From: an uncultured Erysipelotrichales bacterium
GTDB lineage: Bacteria > Bacillota_I > Bacilli_A > Erysipelotrichales > Coprobacillaceae
Length of the DNA: 64,000 nucleotides
Direction of reading: 5' to 3'
Assembly (NCBI GenBank): GCA_910579135.1
Contig: CAJTTM010000001.1
Span: 226,165 to 290,164 of the forward strand
Of the stretch, positions 8,954-17,980 are shown piece after piece. The position numbers and the translations under genes were made by a program. The stretch's first letter is position 1, and each line of letters begins with the position of its first letter. The notes under the pieces are model-generated. The model worked only from the letters and a program-made list of their open reading frames with translations. It did no database searches and was not told the DNA's origin.

Positions 8954-9112
8954 AATTTCACCACCATGTAACTATTATAACATAAACAAAATAGTATGAA
9001 AATAATCTTTAGGAAGAAATATTATTTCATTAATGAATGATTATAACAATATTATTTTAATTTACAAGAGATAATTTTATAAAATAAACTTTAAAAAATA
9101 TAAATTATGGTT

Positions 9113-9118
9113 TATAAT
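9113..9118 (+). promoter_or_regulatory. ferredoxin gene -10 element
   Basis: TATAAT lies about 32 bp upstream of the ferredoxin ATG, and TAGGAGGAAAT provides the ribosome site. The -35 is poorly defined in this A/T-rich stretch. The 197-bp gap before the gene otherwise shows no clear structure. Confidence 0.5.
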
Positions 9119-9150
9119 AGATATGTAAATTTTTATAGGAGGAAATAATT

Positions 9151-9339
9151 ATGGCTAAAGTAACTATTGCAGATTGCATCGGATGTGGTGCATGTACTGG
9201 TGTTTGTCCAGATGTATTTGATTTAGGTGATGATGGTTTAGCATTCAGCGTTGTTGGTGATGATATTCCTGAAGAATTAGTTAACGATGCTAAAGAAGCA
9301 GCTGAAGCTTGTCCAGTTGAAGCAATCACTATTGAATAA
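9151..9339 (+). CDS. ferredoxin, single [4Fe-4S]
   Basis: 62-residue electron carrier. Cluster ligands are C9, C12 and C15 (CIGCGAC) plus C54 followed by proline; C19 is an extra cysteine. The second cluster motif of clostridial 2[4Fe-4S] ferredoxins is degenerate, so this is the one-cluster type seen in Thermotoga and Bacillus. It is strongly acidic. It stands alone between its own promoter and a strong terminator, with no partner oxidoreductase, as expected of a general low-potential donor in an anaerobe. Confidence 0.93.
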   Translation: MAKVTIADCIGCGACTGVCPDVFDLGDDGLAFSVVGDDIPEELVNDAKEAAEACPVEAITIE

Positions 9340-9381
9340 TCAAGGATATAGGAAAAAGCATGAATCCATTCATGTCAATAT

Positions 9382-9412
9382 AAGGTAGAGAGTTTTCTCT
9401 GCCTTTTTTCTT
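9382..9412 (+). terminator. ferredoxin gene terminator
   Basis: 10-bp stem AAGGTAGAGA/TCTCTGCCTT with a 4-nt loop and a following T-run. A second smaller inverted repeat, CATGAAT-CC-ATTCATG, lies just upstream at about 9360-9375. Confidence 0.85.
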
Positions 9413-9461
9413 TACCTAAGCATATTTTATAAATATATTCATAGATTAAAATGGTGATAAA

Positions 9462-10475
9462 ATGAAAAAAATATTATTATGTTTATGTTTAGTATTTATA
9501 TTGGTAAAAGATGTTCATGCTATTAATTTTGTTGGAAAAAGCTATATTGTTATTGACGCAATAAGTGGTACTACTTTAGAAGCTCAAAATGAAGAATATG
9601 TACAAAGTGTTGCTTCTATTTCTAAAATCATGACTGCTATAGTTGCAATTGAAAATGGTAAGTTAAGTGATGAATATACAATTGGTGAAGAAGTCAATAA
9701 AGCTTGGGGAAGTGGTGTATATATACATATAGGAGATAAAATAACATTACAAGATCTTTTATATGGTTTACTTCTTAGAAGTGGCAATGATGCTGCTTTA
9801 TGTATCGCAAAAAATATAAGTGGTGATATCAAAACATTTGTCAAGAAAATGAATCAAAAAGCTCAAGAATTAAAACTAACTCATACTCATTTTTCTAATC
9901 CTACTGGATTAGACGAAGAAGATAAAGGAAATCAATCATGCGCATTAGATATGGCTTTATTAATGAAATATTGTTCTCAAAATCCTATCTTTAATGAAAT
10001 TGCTTCAACAAAAGAATATAAGAGATTAGATGGTAATGGAACATGGCATAACAAAAACAAATTACTAAAAGAATATGATTATTGTGTTGGAGGAAAAACA
10101 GGATTTACCAAAAAAGCAAAACGTACATTAGTAACAAGAGCTGTTAAAGATGATTTATCATTAATTATTGTCACTTTTAATTGTGGAAATGATTTTGAAT
10201 TTCATCAAAAGAAATATGAAGAATGCTTTGAAAAATATAAAAATAATCTTATATTGCCTAGAGGTATATATACTTATCAAGGACATTCATTTTTAATAGA
10301 TAAAGATATCTATTCTATTGAATTAAAAGACAAAGAAGTTAGTTTTATTTATAAAAACAATCAAATTCAAGTTTCTTATAATCATCAAATTATTAATTCC
10401 TATAAAGAAGAAAAGTTTATAGATATTATTTATCGTTATTGGAAGATATTACTTGGAGAATTTGTGAATGGCTAA
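9462..10475 (+). CDS. dacB: D-alanyl-D-alanine carboxypeptidase (DacB/DacF type)
   Basis: Serine-type penicillin-binding protein that trims the terminal D-Ala of peptidoglycan stem peptides. A signal peptide occupies about 1-20. The three catalytic motifs are S52-I-S-K55, S106-G-N and K211-T-G. The C-terminal extension (about 250-337) is shorter than in PBP5-type enzymes and ends hydrophobically, possibly a membrane anchor. It overlaps spmA by 8 nt, and the dacB-spmA-spmB order is that of the Bacillus cassette that sets spore-cortex cross-linking and core dehydration. The dacB symbol rests on that context. Confidence 0.9.
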   Translation: MKKILLCLCLVFILVKDVHAINFVGKSYIVIDAISGTTLEAQNEEYVQSVASISKIMTAIVAIENGKLSDEYTIGEEVNKAWGSGVYIHIGDKITLQDLLYGLLLRSGNDAALCIAKNISGDIKTFVKKMNQKAQELKLTHTHFSNPTGLDEEDKGNQSCALDMALLMKYCSQNPIFNEIASTKEYKRLDGNGTWHNKNKLLKEYDYCVGGKTGFTKKAKRTLVTRAVKDDLSLIIVTFNCGNDFEFHQKKYEECFEKYKNNLILPRGIYTYQGHSFLIDKDIYSIELKDKEVSFIYKNNQIQVSYNHQIINSYKEEKFIDIIYRYWKILLGEFVNG

Positions 10476-11034
10476 GCTATGGAAATATGGTATGGTTATC
10501 TTCTTTATAACTGCCCTTTTATTGCATAATGAAGATCAATTTATGAAAGGAATCATGGAAACACCTCAAATCACATTTGAATTAACTTTAACTTTAATAT
10601 TATCTGCTTGTTTATGGAATGGTTTTTTAAATATTATAGAAGAAAGTGGATTTATGAATTATTTTGCTGTTTTATTAAAACCAATTCTAAAAATCATATA
10701 TGGACCTATTATTTTAAAAGATGATATCTATTCATGCCTAAGTTCAAATATCCTCGCAAATCTTTTAGGATTAGGAACACTCGCAACCATGAGTGGCTTA
10801 AAAGCATTTCAAAAATTAAACCAATACAACTTATCACATATTCCTAGTAGAGAAATGCTAACATTAGTTATTATTAATACTGTTGGATTAACATTATTCC
10901 CCTCTTCTTTATTAATGATAAGAAATCAATTTCATAGTCAAAATCTTTATCAATTTTATCCTTATATGATTATCATCTCTATTACTATATTAATCATAGG
11001 ATTAATTATTCAAAGGGTGATAGATCATGAATAA
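10468..11034 (+). CDS. spmA: spore maturation protein A (SpmA)
   Basis: Integral membrane protein of 188 residues with four to five hydrophobic segments and a nucleoside-recognition (Gate) domain, seen in LSACLWNGFLNIIEESGF and LSSNILANLLGLG. In Bacillus and Clostridium, SpmA and SpmB are required for full dehydration of the spore core and heat resistance. It overlaps dacB (8 nt) and spmB (8 nt), so the three are translated as a unit. Confidence 0.92.
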   Translation: MAKLWKYGMVIFFITALLLHNEDQFMKGIMETPQITFELTLTLILSACLWNGFLNIIEESGFMNYFAVLLKPILKIIYGPIILKDDIYSCLSSNILANLLGLGTLATMSGLKAFQKLNQYNLSHIPSREMLTLVIINTVGLTLFPSSLLMIRNQFHSQNLYQFYPYMIIISITILIIGLIIQRVIDHE

Positions 11035-11536
11035 GATGATTATCTTATTTATATCTATTGTTTTAATAGATGCTATTATTAAAAAAATAAATGTATTTGA
11101 TACCTATATGGAGGGTGTTAAAAAGACATTTCCTATTATCAAATCCCTATTTACTACTCTACTTGCTTTTATGTTATTTGTACAATGTTTAAAATCATCT
11201 GGCATCATAACAATTATTCAAAAACTATTTATGCCTATATGTCATTTTCTTCATATACCTATAGATATTATATTATTAGGGTTTTTAAGACCAATTAGTG
11301 CTAATGCATCACTTTCTTATCTCTATGATTTTTATAAAGTCTATGGTGTTGATCATTCTCTATCATTACTTGCTACTCTTATACAATGTGGTAGCGATAC
11401 AACACTATATGTTATCTCTTTATACTTTTCATCAATTCAAATAAAAGAAACAAGATATGCTGTTTTTTTAGGATTATTGCTTGATTTTCTAGCTGTTGTA
11501 CTTGCTTTGATAATTTATGTAAAATTGTTTGCTTAA
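11027..11536 (+). CDS. spmB: spore maturation protein B (SpmB)
   Basis: 169-residue multi-pass membrane protein and partner of SpmA, with a Gate-type domain including GFLRPISANASLSYLYDFY and LIQCGSDTTLYVISLYFSS. Last gene of the dacB-spmA-spmB cassette. No terminator is obvious in the 40-nt gap before rluB, but a TATAAT at about 11549 suggests a separate promoter for rluB. Confidence 0.92.
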   Translation: MNKMIILFISIVLIDAIIKKINVFDTYMEGVKKTFPIIKSLFTTLLAFMLFVQCLKSSGIITIIQKLFMPICHFLHIPIDIILLGFLRPISANASLSYLYDFYKVYGVDHSLSLLATLIQCGSDTTLYVISLYFSSIQIKETRYAVFLGLLLDFLAVVLALIIYVKLFA

Positions 11537-11576
11537 TATAAAAATATATGTATAATGTATCAAAGGAGGACTCATA

Positions 11577-12317
11577 ATGGAAAGATTACAGAAAGTTATA
11601 GCTGCAAGTGGTTATACAAGTAGAAGAAAAGCTGAAGATTTAATTGTACAAAAAAGAGTAAGAGTTAATGGAGAAATTGTGAGTGAGCTAGGTTATAAAG
11701 TTAAACGTGGTGATCTTATCATGGTTGATGATAAAGTGATTGAAAGTGAAAATAAAGTTTATTTTGTTTTTTATAAACCTAAATCTTGTATCTGCTCATT
11801 AAAAGATGAATTTAATCGCAAATGCGTTGTTGATTATTTTGAAGATATCAAGGAAAGAGTTTATCCAGTTGGTAGATTAGATTATGATACAACAGGTCTT
11901 TTATTAATGAGCAATGATGGTGAATTTGCGAATTTAATGATGCATCCTTCATCACATTTAGAAAAGATATATGAAGTCACTGTCAATGGTTTAGTGAATG
12001 GAAACACTTTGCATAGCTTAGAAAAAGGTGTTTATCTTGAAGGTGTAAAGACATTACCTTGTAAAATTAAGGTAACAAGTAAAGATATTGAACATAAGAC
12101 TACAAAATTAATGATCAAGCTTGTAGAAGGTAAAAATAGACAAGTTAAAAAGATGTTTGAGATGATGGGACATAATGTAAAGAGATTACATCGTCTTTCT
12201 GTTGGTGGTATTACTTTAAATCAATTGCGTCCTGGAGAATATCGTATTTTAAAACCTCAAGAAGTTAAAGATTTAAAGAAACTCGCATTAATGAAAAAGA
12301 ATAGGTATAAAAAATAA
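11577..12317 (+). CDS. rluB: 23S rRNA pseudouridine synthase, RluB family
   Basis: 246 residues. An S4 RNA-binding domain (1-60; RLQKVIAASGYTSRRKAEDLI) is followed by the pseudouridine-synthase domain with catalytic-loop GRLDYDTTGLLLMSNDGEF, whose Asp in RLDYDTTG is the nucleophile. KNRQVKKMFEMMGHNVKRLHR near the C-terminus is typical. Family members modify U2605 (RluB) or neighbouring 23S or 16S sites, so the exact target is inferred. AAAGGAGG lies upstream. RluB commonly follows spmAB in Firmicutes. Confidence 0.92.
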   Translation: MERLQKVIAASGYTSRRKAEDLIVQKRVRVNGEIVSELGYKVKRGDLIMVDDKVIESENKVYFVFYKPKSCICSLKDEFNRKCVVDYFEDIKERVYPVGRLDYDTTGLLLMSNDGEFANLMMHPSSHLEKIYEVTVNGLVNGNTLHSLEKGVYLEGVKTLPCKIKVTSKDIEHKTTKLMIKLVEGKNRQVKKMFEMMGHNVKRLHRLSVGGITLNQLRPGEYRILKPQEVKDLKKLALMKKNRYKK

Positions 12318-12342
12318 GTCGTTATTTGTATGATGAATTTTA

Positions 12343-12370
12343 TTGTTATTTCTCCTTATTGATTTATAAT
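12343..12370 (+). promoter_or_regulatory. promoter of the small Cys-rich protein gene
   Basis: TTGTTA (12343-12348), 16-bp spacer, TATAAT (12365-12370), followed by AAGGAGG. A standard vegetative promoter. Confidence 0.6.
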
Positions 12371-12390
12371 GTTTTTAAGGAGGTTTGATG

Positions 12391-12600
12391 ATGAGAAGTA
12401 TTATTGTAAATGATAATGATAATGAATGTGGTATTTGTGGTGCATGTGAAAAATGGATAGAAAAAATGGAAATAGAACATGTCCATTTCCTTTATTGTCA
12501 TAAATGCAATACAATTACTTTTTTATGTGATATAGATGAGAATAAAAAAGAAAGAATTGAAAATCAAATGAATATTTATTCTCATAAAGTCAAGGTTTAA
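12391..12600 (+). CDS. small zinc-ribbon-like protein, unknown function
   Basis: 69 residues starting from the ATG with 7-nt spacing to AAGGAGG; an adjacent ATG and a TTG upstream are too close. CGICGAC near the N-terminus and YCHKC about 25 residues later form a possible metal-binding knuckle, with HVHF between them. The rest is acidic with a basic tail. It has its own promoter and a strong terminator. It may be a zinc ribbon that binds nucleic acid or protein, but no family is recognised. Confidence 0.7.
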   Translation: MRSIIVNDNDNECGICGACEKWIEKMEIEHVHFLYCHKCNTITFLCDIDENKKERIENQMNIYSHKVKV

Positions 12601-12620
12601 AGGGGGACTCCCCTTTTTTA
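12599..12620 (+). terminator. terminator of the small Cys-rich protein gene
   Basis: Stem AAAGGGG/CCCCTTT with loop GACT and following T-run; one of the few GC-rich hairpins in the window. Confidence 0.85.
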
Positions 12621-12674
12621 TTTTTATGTAATAGAATGATTTATACTCATCAAGGTTTATCATTATTAATTGTT

Positions 12675-13477
12675 TTATAATTTCACAAACTCTTTTAATA
12701 TTTCTATTGCAATTTTATCAATCTTTTTTGAAAACCCATGTTTCCCATCTTTTATAATTTCAAATCTAACATTTCTATTTAAATCGTTATTCTTATATAC
12801 ATCATAAGCCCTCTTTGAATAATCAATATCTACAATTTTATCTTTTGTTCCATGAACAATCAATACATCTTTCTTATAATGTTTAATCTCTTCAAATAAA
12901 TCCATATTTATAACATCTTCAACATAACATTTTCCAAGTTTCATAGGACCACATCTTATCATTTCTGGTAAATGATAAGGATCAAATTTCGCAAATATCA
13001 TTTTTCCAGCCTTAGCATCATCTGGAATACAAAAAACTGGATAAAACAAGATTAACTTATTAATATTATATTTTTCTTTTGCTGCTACTAAAGAGCAAAC
13101 AACTCCACCTTGGCTACATCCCATAATCGTTATATCCTTAGAATCAGCATACTCTTTAGACATAACGTAATCAATGACACTTCCAAATCTTTAACTTCTG
13201 TTAGTACTGACATTTCAATTGTTAGCCCATCACTTTTTCCTTTAATAACACTACCACCACAAAAATCAAATGTATAAGTTAAATAACCCATATTTGCTAA
13301 TTCTATAGCCTATTGCTTTACAGTATCTTGAAATGCCATAAAACCATGACAAACAATGGCTATTGGTAATTTACCTCCTTGTGGTTTGTATTCTGTTCCA
13401 CGAATTGTAAGATTATCTCTTTTACATTCAAAAATTGTTTTTGTAACACTATTTTTACTTTCTTTGATTTTAAACAT
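12675..13477 (-). pseudogene. decayed alpha/beta hydrolase
   Basis: Starting at an ATG at 13477, the minus strand encodes FECKRDNLTIRGTEYKP, then AIVCHGFMAF (oxyanion-hole region), an in-frame TAG at 13310-13312, YLTYTFDFCGGS, and a frameshift near 13170. It then stays open for 162 codons with the nucleophile motif GCSQGG, the acid in HGTKDKIVD and the histidine in GKHGF. The fold resembles dienelactone-hydrolase/BAAT-like serine hydrolases. With one nonsense and one frame lesion the full enzyme cannot be made. The remaining open 3' part lacks the oxyanion strand. Confidence 0.82.
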
Positions 13478-13573
13478 ATCAAAACCCTTTCTTCACTTCT
13501 ATCTCAAACTCATCATATCTTCATTATTTTTAGCTTTATAAAATTATATATTCCTATCTTGCATCTATGAATT

Positions 13574-14095
13574 TCATAAATCAGAAGCAAGCATTCCATA
13601 TATATAGCTATCCGTCCATTCCCCTTTATTCCAATAATCCTTTATAAAATGTGCCTCTTTTCGCATACCAATTCTTTCACATAACTTAGCAGACGAAAGA
13701 TTTCTTGAATCTAAATTAGCTTGTATTCTATGAATCTTAACATTTTTAAATAAATATTCCACAACTGATCTAACAGATTCATAAGCATATCCTTTTTTTG
13801 AATATTCTCGATTAAATACAAAACCTATCTCAACGGTTTCCTTCATTCCAGTATAAAAAACAGATATATCCCCTATCACTTTTTCATCTAAAACACATGC
13901 TAAATTTAACTTAGCATCTGTTTTTAAGCTATTATTTTGAAGTTTTTTTTGATATTCTTTTGATTTATTATCTTCATTCCAAATATCATGAAGTAAATAT
14001 TGACATACTTTAACATCACTATATATTTCATATAAATCATTTTCATCACCTTTTTCAAAAGGTCTAATGAATATTCTCTCTGTTCTTAAAATCAT
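13574..14095 (-). CDS. GNAT N-acetyltransferase, RimJ/RimL-like
   Basis: 173-residue acetyl-CoA-dependent acetyltransferase. LRTERIFIRPF at the start and NREYSKKGYAYESVRSVVEYLF (acetyl-CoA-binding motif A) with LCERIGMRKEAHF (motif B) are typical of the RimJ/L subfamily, which acetylates protein N-termini or small amines. The substrate cannot be read from sequence. It is the first intact gene after the decayed hydrolase in a leftward run of accessory genes. Confidence 0.88.
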   Translation of the reverse strand: MILRTERIFIRPFEKGDENDLYEIYSDVKVCQYLLHDIWNEDNKSKEYQKKLQNNSLKTDAKLNLACVLDEKVIGDISVFYTGMKETVEIGFVFNREYSKKGYAYESVRSVVEYLFKNVKIHRIQANLDSRNLSSAKLCERIGMRKEAHFIKDYWNKGEWTDSYIYGMLASDL

Positions 14096-14122
14096 TTACT
14101 ATACTCCTCTATAAATTGTAAT

Positions 14123-14752
14123 TTATCTTTCTTTATTATCTTGAAAATATTTATATCCTAATATACAAATTGGTAAAAAATAAACACACCAAATTTCTAA
14201 TAAAATTGTTCCTGCAATATTCCCTGTATTTGTATTAAATATTGGGAACATTGGAACAATAAAACAACTAGGAAAAAATATTCCATGTACCAATAATAAT
14301 CTTTGCAAAAATTTATTTTTATTATTTGTTGTATCTACTATAAATGCTAAAAAAAATGTTGATAATGCCATAAATCCATAACCCAATAAATCATAATTAA
14401 AAAATAAACTTCCTAATTTATTGTAATCTATTATTGATAAGGTTTCATTACTCAAATTTATATCTAATCTAATTGTTGTGCATTGTGCATAATAAACAAT
14501 AAAGATAAGAATAGCATAAATTATTCCAAAAGCAATACCTAAAATACCTAATGCTTTTTTATCGTTATCTTTATTTATAGAATATAAAGAACAAGCAAAG
14601 ATAATATAACCTATTGCTAAAAACATACAAGAAAAATAACTTATAAATGCACCACTATTTTCTTTTATTACACTAAATATCATTGATATAGCAAATACTA
14701 ATACTGAAATTCCTGTTAGCAATGCTCCATATCTTCCAATTTTTTTATTCAT
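14123..14752 (-). CDS. multi-pass membrane protein, DUF998-like
   Basis: 209 residues with six or so hydrophobic segments, starting at about residues 10-30 and ending near 180-200. The sequence is low in charged residues outside the loops. It resembles the DUF998 group of small integral membrane proteins in topology and in its YGALLTGISVLVF opening, but that is a weak match. A GGGGGG-containing ribosome site precedes the ATG. No transporter or enzyme motif is visible. Confidence 0.7.
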   Translation of the reverse strand: MNKKIGRYGALLTGISVLVFAISMIFSVIKENSGAFISYFSCMFLAIGYIIFACSLYSINKDNDKKALGILGIAFGIIYAILIFIVYYAQCTTIRLDINLSNETLSIIDYNKLGSLFFNYDLLGYGFMALSTFFLAFIVDTTNNKNKFLQRLLLVHGIFFPSCFIVPMFPIFNTNTGNIAGTILLEIWCVYFLPICILGYKYFQDNKER

Positions 14753-14788
14753 TACAACCCCCCTAAAACTTGTAATTTGTAATTATTA

Positions 14789-15583
14789 TTATGAATTATA
14801 AAATTCTAAATACTTTTCTAGGTTAGATATTATATATTCGCCATTATGATGTCCTGTATAAATATGATTTTGAGATGTTATTTGTTTCTTTTCTAGTATA
14901 TCTTGCAAAATTTTACAGCCTTCATAAAAATGTCCTTCATCTTGATTTCCTACATCAAGATAAACTTTAAGTTCCTTTGAAATTTCATTATTTTTAGCAA
15001 TCGTTATAGGATCATATTTCTCCCATACAGATATATCCTTAAAATATGGAGTATCTTCTTTCTCTAAAGTGAGTTCTATTGCAGGCATATGTCCTCCAAC
15101 TTTGCTAAACATTTCTTGATGTCTAAATGAATTATGAAGTGCTGCATATCCACCAGCTGAAACACCACCAATATATCTACCATTTTTTGTTTTTATTGTA
15201 TTAAACATATTATCAATTAAAGGTACAACTTCCTTTATAAAATAATCTTCATACATTCCAACATTTATAACAATTCCACTATCTCCTGGACTTAATACTT
15301 CATTACTTATAGAAGATGAATTTACCCCTCTACTATTTTCAATTCTAGGGCAAACAATTATTAGTGGTTTTATTTTCCCACTTTCTATCATTTCATCTGC
15401 TATTCCTTTCATATTCAAATCAAATATAATATTTTCATTCCCACTTCTTCCGTGAAGAAAATATAATACTGGTAGTGGATTATTATTTTCTTCATATCCT
15501 TTTGGCAAATACACATTTATTCCCATATCTTTATTAAGTATATCACTATGAAAATTTATATTTTTAACATTAGATTCGTTCAT
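14789..15583 (-). CDS. esterase of the alpha/beta-hydrolase (esterase D / enterochelin-esterase-like) family
   Basis: 264 residues, no signal peptide. INVYLPKGYEENNNPLPVLYFLHG is the family opening. The nucleophile lies in GVSAGG (about 141-146), the acid is likely in YLDVGNQDEG, and the histidine is in GHHNGEY near the C-terminus. Members hydrolyse S-formylglutathione, acyl esters of sugars or siderophores; the natural substrate here is unknown. It stands in its own leftward transcription direction with neighbours but has gaps of about 40 nt on each side. Confidence 0.87.
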   Translation of the reverse strand: MNESNVKNINFHSDILNKDMGINVYLPKGYEENNNPLPVLYFLHGRSGNENIIFDLNMKGIADEMIESGKIKPLIIVCPRIENSRGVNSSSISNEVLSPGDSGIVINVGMYEDYFIKEVVPLIDNMFNTIKTKNGRYIGGVSAGGYAALHNSFRHQEMFSKVGGHMPAIELTLEKEDTPYFKDISVWEKYDPITIAKNNEISKELKVYLDVGNQDEGHFYEGCKILQDILEKKQITSQNHIYTGHHNGEYIISNLEKYLEFYNS

Positions 15584-15632
15584 TTTACATTCTTCCTTTC
15601 ACATCATCACAACTCTAGTAATAAATGACTAT

Positions 15633-16085
15633 TTATCTATGAATATACATTCTTGTTGTATTAGCTACATTATCCTCCTGAACCATACATAAAAATTTCC
15701 ATCCATGTCTTTCATAAAAATTCGTATGATCACTAATCAAATAAATCGGTGTTATCCCTTTCAATTTCGTATCCTCTACAACCATATTAAGTAAATGTCT
15801 TGCAATTCCTTTACAACGATATTCCTTTTCTGTATATACTGCACAAATATTAGGAGTGAGATCTTTTCTATTATGAAAATCATTTTCAACAACACCAAGA
15901 CCTCCTACAATTTTATTACCATCTAAACAAAGATACCAACCATACTCTGTTTCATTATTTAAATAAGACTCCATACATTCAAGATAAGCTTTTCTTGGTA
16001 CATTCCATTTACTATGAAACCATGTAGCAGCCTCCTCTTTAATATAAGGTTTTTGTCTTAATGTAATAAATGTAAACTCATTCAT
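15633..16085 (-). CDS. GNAT N-acetyltransferase
   Basis: 150 residues. Motif A is EKEYRCKGIARHLLNMVVED (acetyl-CoA pyrophosphate loop R/CxxGIA), preceded by the IVGGLGVVEND strand and followed by YLISDHTNFYERHGWKFL. The last element is typical of acetyltransferases whose motif B contains YERxGW. The acceptor is unknown; it may be a small-molecule detoxifying enzyme. Confidence 0.88.
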   Translation of the reverse strand: MNEFTFITLRQKPYIKEEAATWFHSKWNVPRKAYLECMESYLNNETEYGWYLCLDGNKIVGGLGVVENDFHNRKDLTPNICAVYTEKEYRCKGIARHLLNMVVEDTKLKGITPIYLISDHTNFYERHGWKFLCMVQEDNVANTTRMYIHR

Positions 16086-16107
16086 ATTTTATCTCCTAAA
16101 ATACAAC

Positions 16108-16557
16108 TCACCATGTATATTGTCTTATTTGATGAATTGCTTTCTGTCTATCTTTATATACCAAACTTTGCATACTATTATCATATATCTTATTCATTTT
16201 TTCTAATCTATCCAAAATAATATCTATAAGTTCTGGTTTGTTTTTAGTTATAATAATTGTATCCTTAATACACTGTCTTGCTACTATTGGTTTTTCATCT
16301 TCAATATGTTTAAGCCATTCTTCAATAATAGAATTAACTTGATCATGAATATCCCATTTAGTATTATATGCAATAAGACGAAGTCCTCTAGTACGAATAT
16401 ATGAATTATTTTGATTGTTCATCATTTCAACAAATGTATCAAAATAAGGATATAAATCATTGCATTGTTGACTTATCTCTAATAATTCTTTTAAAACATC
16501 ATATGCTTGCTTATTATCTGAACACACTAATATATCTATCTTCTTATCAATATCCAT
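16108..16557 (-). CDS. HEAT-like helical-repeat protein
   Basis: 149 residues, all helical. A longer frame exists, but GGAGG with 8-nt spacing selects the ATG at 16557 (MDIDKK). It resembles short SufBD-like/HEAT-repeat proteins found beside housekeeping or resistance genes: DVLKELLEIS, RTRGLRLIAYNTKW, VARQCIKDTIIITK form three helical hairpins. No catalytic residues are evident; a binding role is likely. It follows the cytidine deaminase gene by 26 nt, so they probably share a transcript. Confidence 0.7.
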   Translation of the reverse strand: MDIDKKIDILVCSDNKQAYDVLKELLEISQQCNDLYPYFDTFVEMMNNQNNSYIRTRGLRLIAYNTKWDIHDQVNSIIEEWLKHIEDEKPIVARQCIKDTIIITKNKPELIDIILDRLEKMNKIYDNSMQSLVYKDRQKAIHQIRQYTW

Positions 16558-16583
16558 TTCATTTACCTCCAATAATATATATT

Positions 16584-16976
16584 TTATATCCACCATTCTG
16601 GTGTTAATTCTCCCAATTTAACAATTTTTTCATTATCATAATCCAACATAATTTCAATATTCTGATATTTATTTGGCATTAACTGAGCCATAAATTCACG
16701 ACATGCACCACAAGGAGCTCCACTCTTACCATCAGGCATAACTGCAATCACTCTTTTTATTTGATTTTCACCATTAGTAATCATATTAAATATTGCATTT
16801 CTTTCTGCACAAATACCTAATGTACATAATGTATCAATACAAACACCAACATATATTTTACCTGAAGAAGATTCAACCGCTGCCCCAACTCCACCAGCAT
16901 AAATTTTATCTGAAACTTCCCTTTCATTTTGAACTGCTTTAGCTGCATTATATAATTCATTCCATATTTTTTTCAT
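16584..16976 (-). CDS. cdd: cytidine deaminase-family protein
   Basis: 130-residue zinc deaminase. C56-A-E58 and P88-C89-G-A-C92 provide the three cysteine zinc ligands and the catalytic glutamate. Vegetative enzymes convert cytidine or deoxycytidine to uridine for pyrimidine salvage. The RNAIFN after the CAE motif also occurs in blasticidin-S-deaminase-like members, so substrate range is not certain. It is placed in a run of accessory genes, away from the usual era-cdd neighbourhood. Confidence 0.85.
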   Translation of the reverse strand: MKKIWNELYNAAKAVQNEREVSDKIYAGGVGAAVESSSGKIYVGVCIDTLCTLGICAERNAIFNMITNGENQIKRVIAVMPDGKSGAPCGACREFMAQLMPNKYQNIEIMLDYDNEKIVKLGELTPEWWI

Positions 16977-17000
16977 ATAATTCCCTTTTACTTTTTAAAA

Positions 17001-17966
17001 TTATTTAATCTTATTCACCTTTTTTAATACTCTCTTTGCATCTTTTCCTTTTACAATTGTAGGTTGATAATTATTACGTGATTTTTTAGAAGTAATCATA
17101 CAAGGAATGATTTTACACTTTTGTTTAACAATTTTTTTGTTATTTAACATAAAAGTATGTTGATAAATCATAGTGTCTTTATCACTAGGATTCTTATTGC
17201 CACCAAAACAAAAATTACCTAAACTATAAACAATCTTCTTTCCTTTATAGGTTTCAATACCTTGTAAAACATGAGGATGAGATCCAACAATAAGATCTAC
17301 ACCACAATTTAAAACTTGTTTTGCAAGTTTTCTTTGTGAAGATTGTGGTTTCTTATCTCTTTCAATTCCCCAATGGAAATAAACAATAACAATATCTGTT
17401 TTCTTTTTTAAATTTTTTATACTCTTTTTCATTGAAGAGGTTAATGATGAAGGAAAAGCATAACCTAAAAATCCAATCTTTATTCCTTTTACTGTTTTTA
17501 TACATGTTTGACTATATCCAAAATAAGAAATCTTATTCTTTTTTAAAATAGACTTTGTATCATTAAAACCTTTTTGATAATAATCTTGAGAATGATTATT
17601 CGCAAGTGAAACAACTTCAACACTACTATTTTTTAATATATTGACATAATTAGGAAGACCTTTAAAAGCAAACCTTTTCTTTTGATGTTTTTTGGCAGTT
17701 GTTAATGGTCCTTCTAAATTTGCAATTGTTAAATCATCTTTCAAAAAAGTTCCTTTTACTTTTTTTAAGAAATAATTTGTATTTTTCTTTTGTTTCACAT
17801 ACTCTTGGTTAAAAGAACCACTATATCCTTGCCCTGCATAATTTCCTAAAGTTATATCACCTATAAAAGACAATGTAATACTTACCTTTGAAGAAGCTTC
17901 AACATCTTTAAAAACAACTAAACTTAATAAACAAATAACAATCAAACAATTTACAACCTTTTTCAT
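17001..17966 (-). CDS. CapA-family metallophosphatase-like secreted protein
   Basis: 321 residues with an N-terminal signal or anchor (about 1-25). It is the PGA_cap/CapA fold related to calcineurin-like phosphatases: FIGDITLG, NLEGPLT, SLANNHSQDY, FHWGIERDK and IVGSHPHVLQGIE are the conserved metal-site motifs. CapA takes part in poly-gamma-glutamate export in Bacillus, but this copy has no capBC neighbours, so a role in capsule is not supported here. A second CapA-like protein lies at 53085-54197. The mature protein is very basic. Confidence 0.88.
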   Translation of the reverse strand: MKKVVNCLIVICLLSLVVFKDVEASSKVSITLSFIGDITLGNYAGQGYSGSFNQEYVKQKKNTNYFLKKVKGTFLKDDLTIANLEGPLTTAKKHQKKRFAFKGLPNYVNILKNSSVEVVSLANNHSQDYYQKGFNDTKSILKKNKISYFGYSQTCIKTVKGIKIGFLGYAFPSSLTSSMKKSIKNLKKKTDIVIVYFHWGIERDKKPQSSQRKLAKQVLNCGVDLIVGSHPHVLQGIETYKGKKIVYSLGNFCFGGNKNPSDKDTMIYQHTFMLNNKKIVKQKCKIIPCMITSKKSRNNYQPTIVKGKDAKRVLKKVNKIK

Positions 17967-17980
17967 ATTTTCTCCTTAAA

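Noticed and set aside
13356..13570. Two overlapping plus-strand ORFs of about 60 codons
   Set aside because: They are antisense to the decayed hydrolase gene, low in complexity and lack ribosome sites.
17001..17966. Poly-gamma-glutamate capsule operon
   Set aside because: No capB, capC or capE-type gene is adjacent to either CapA-like gene.
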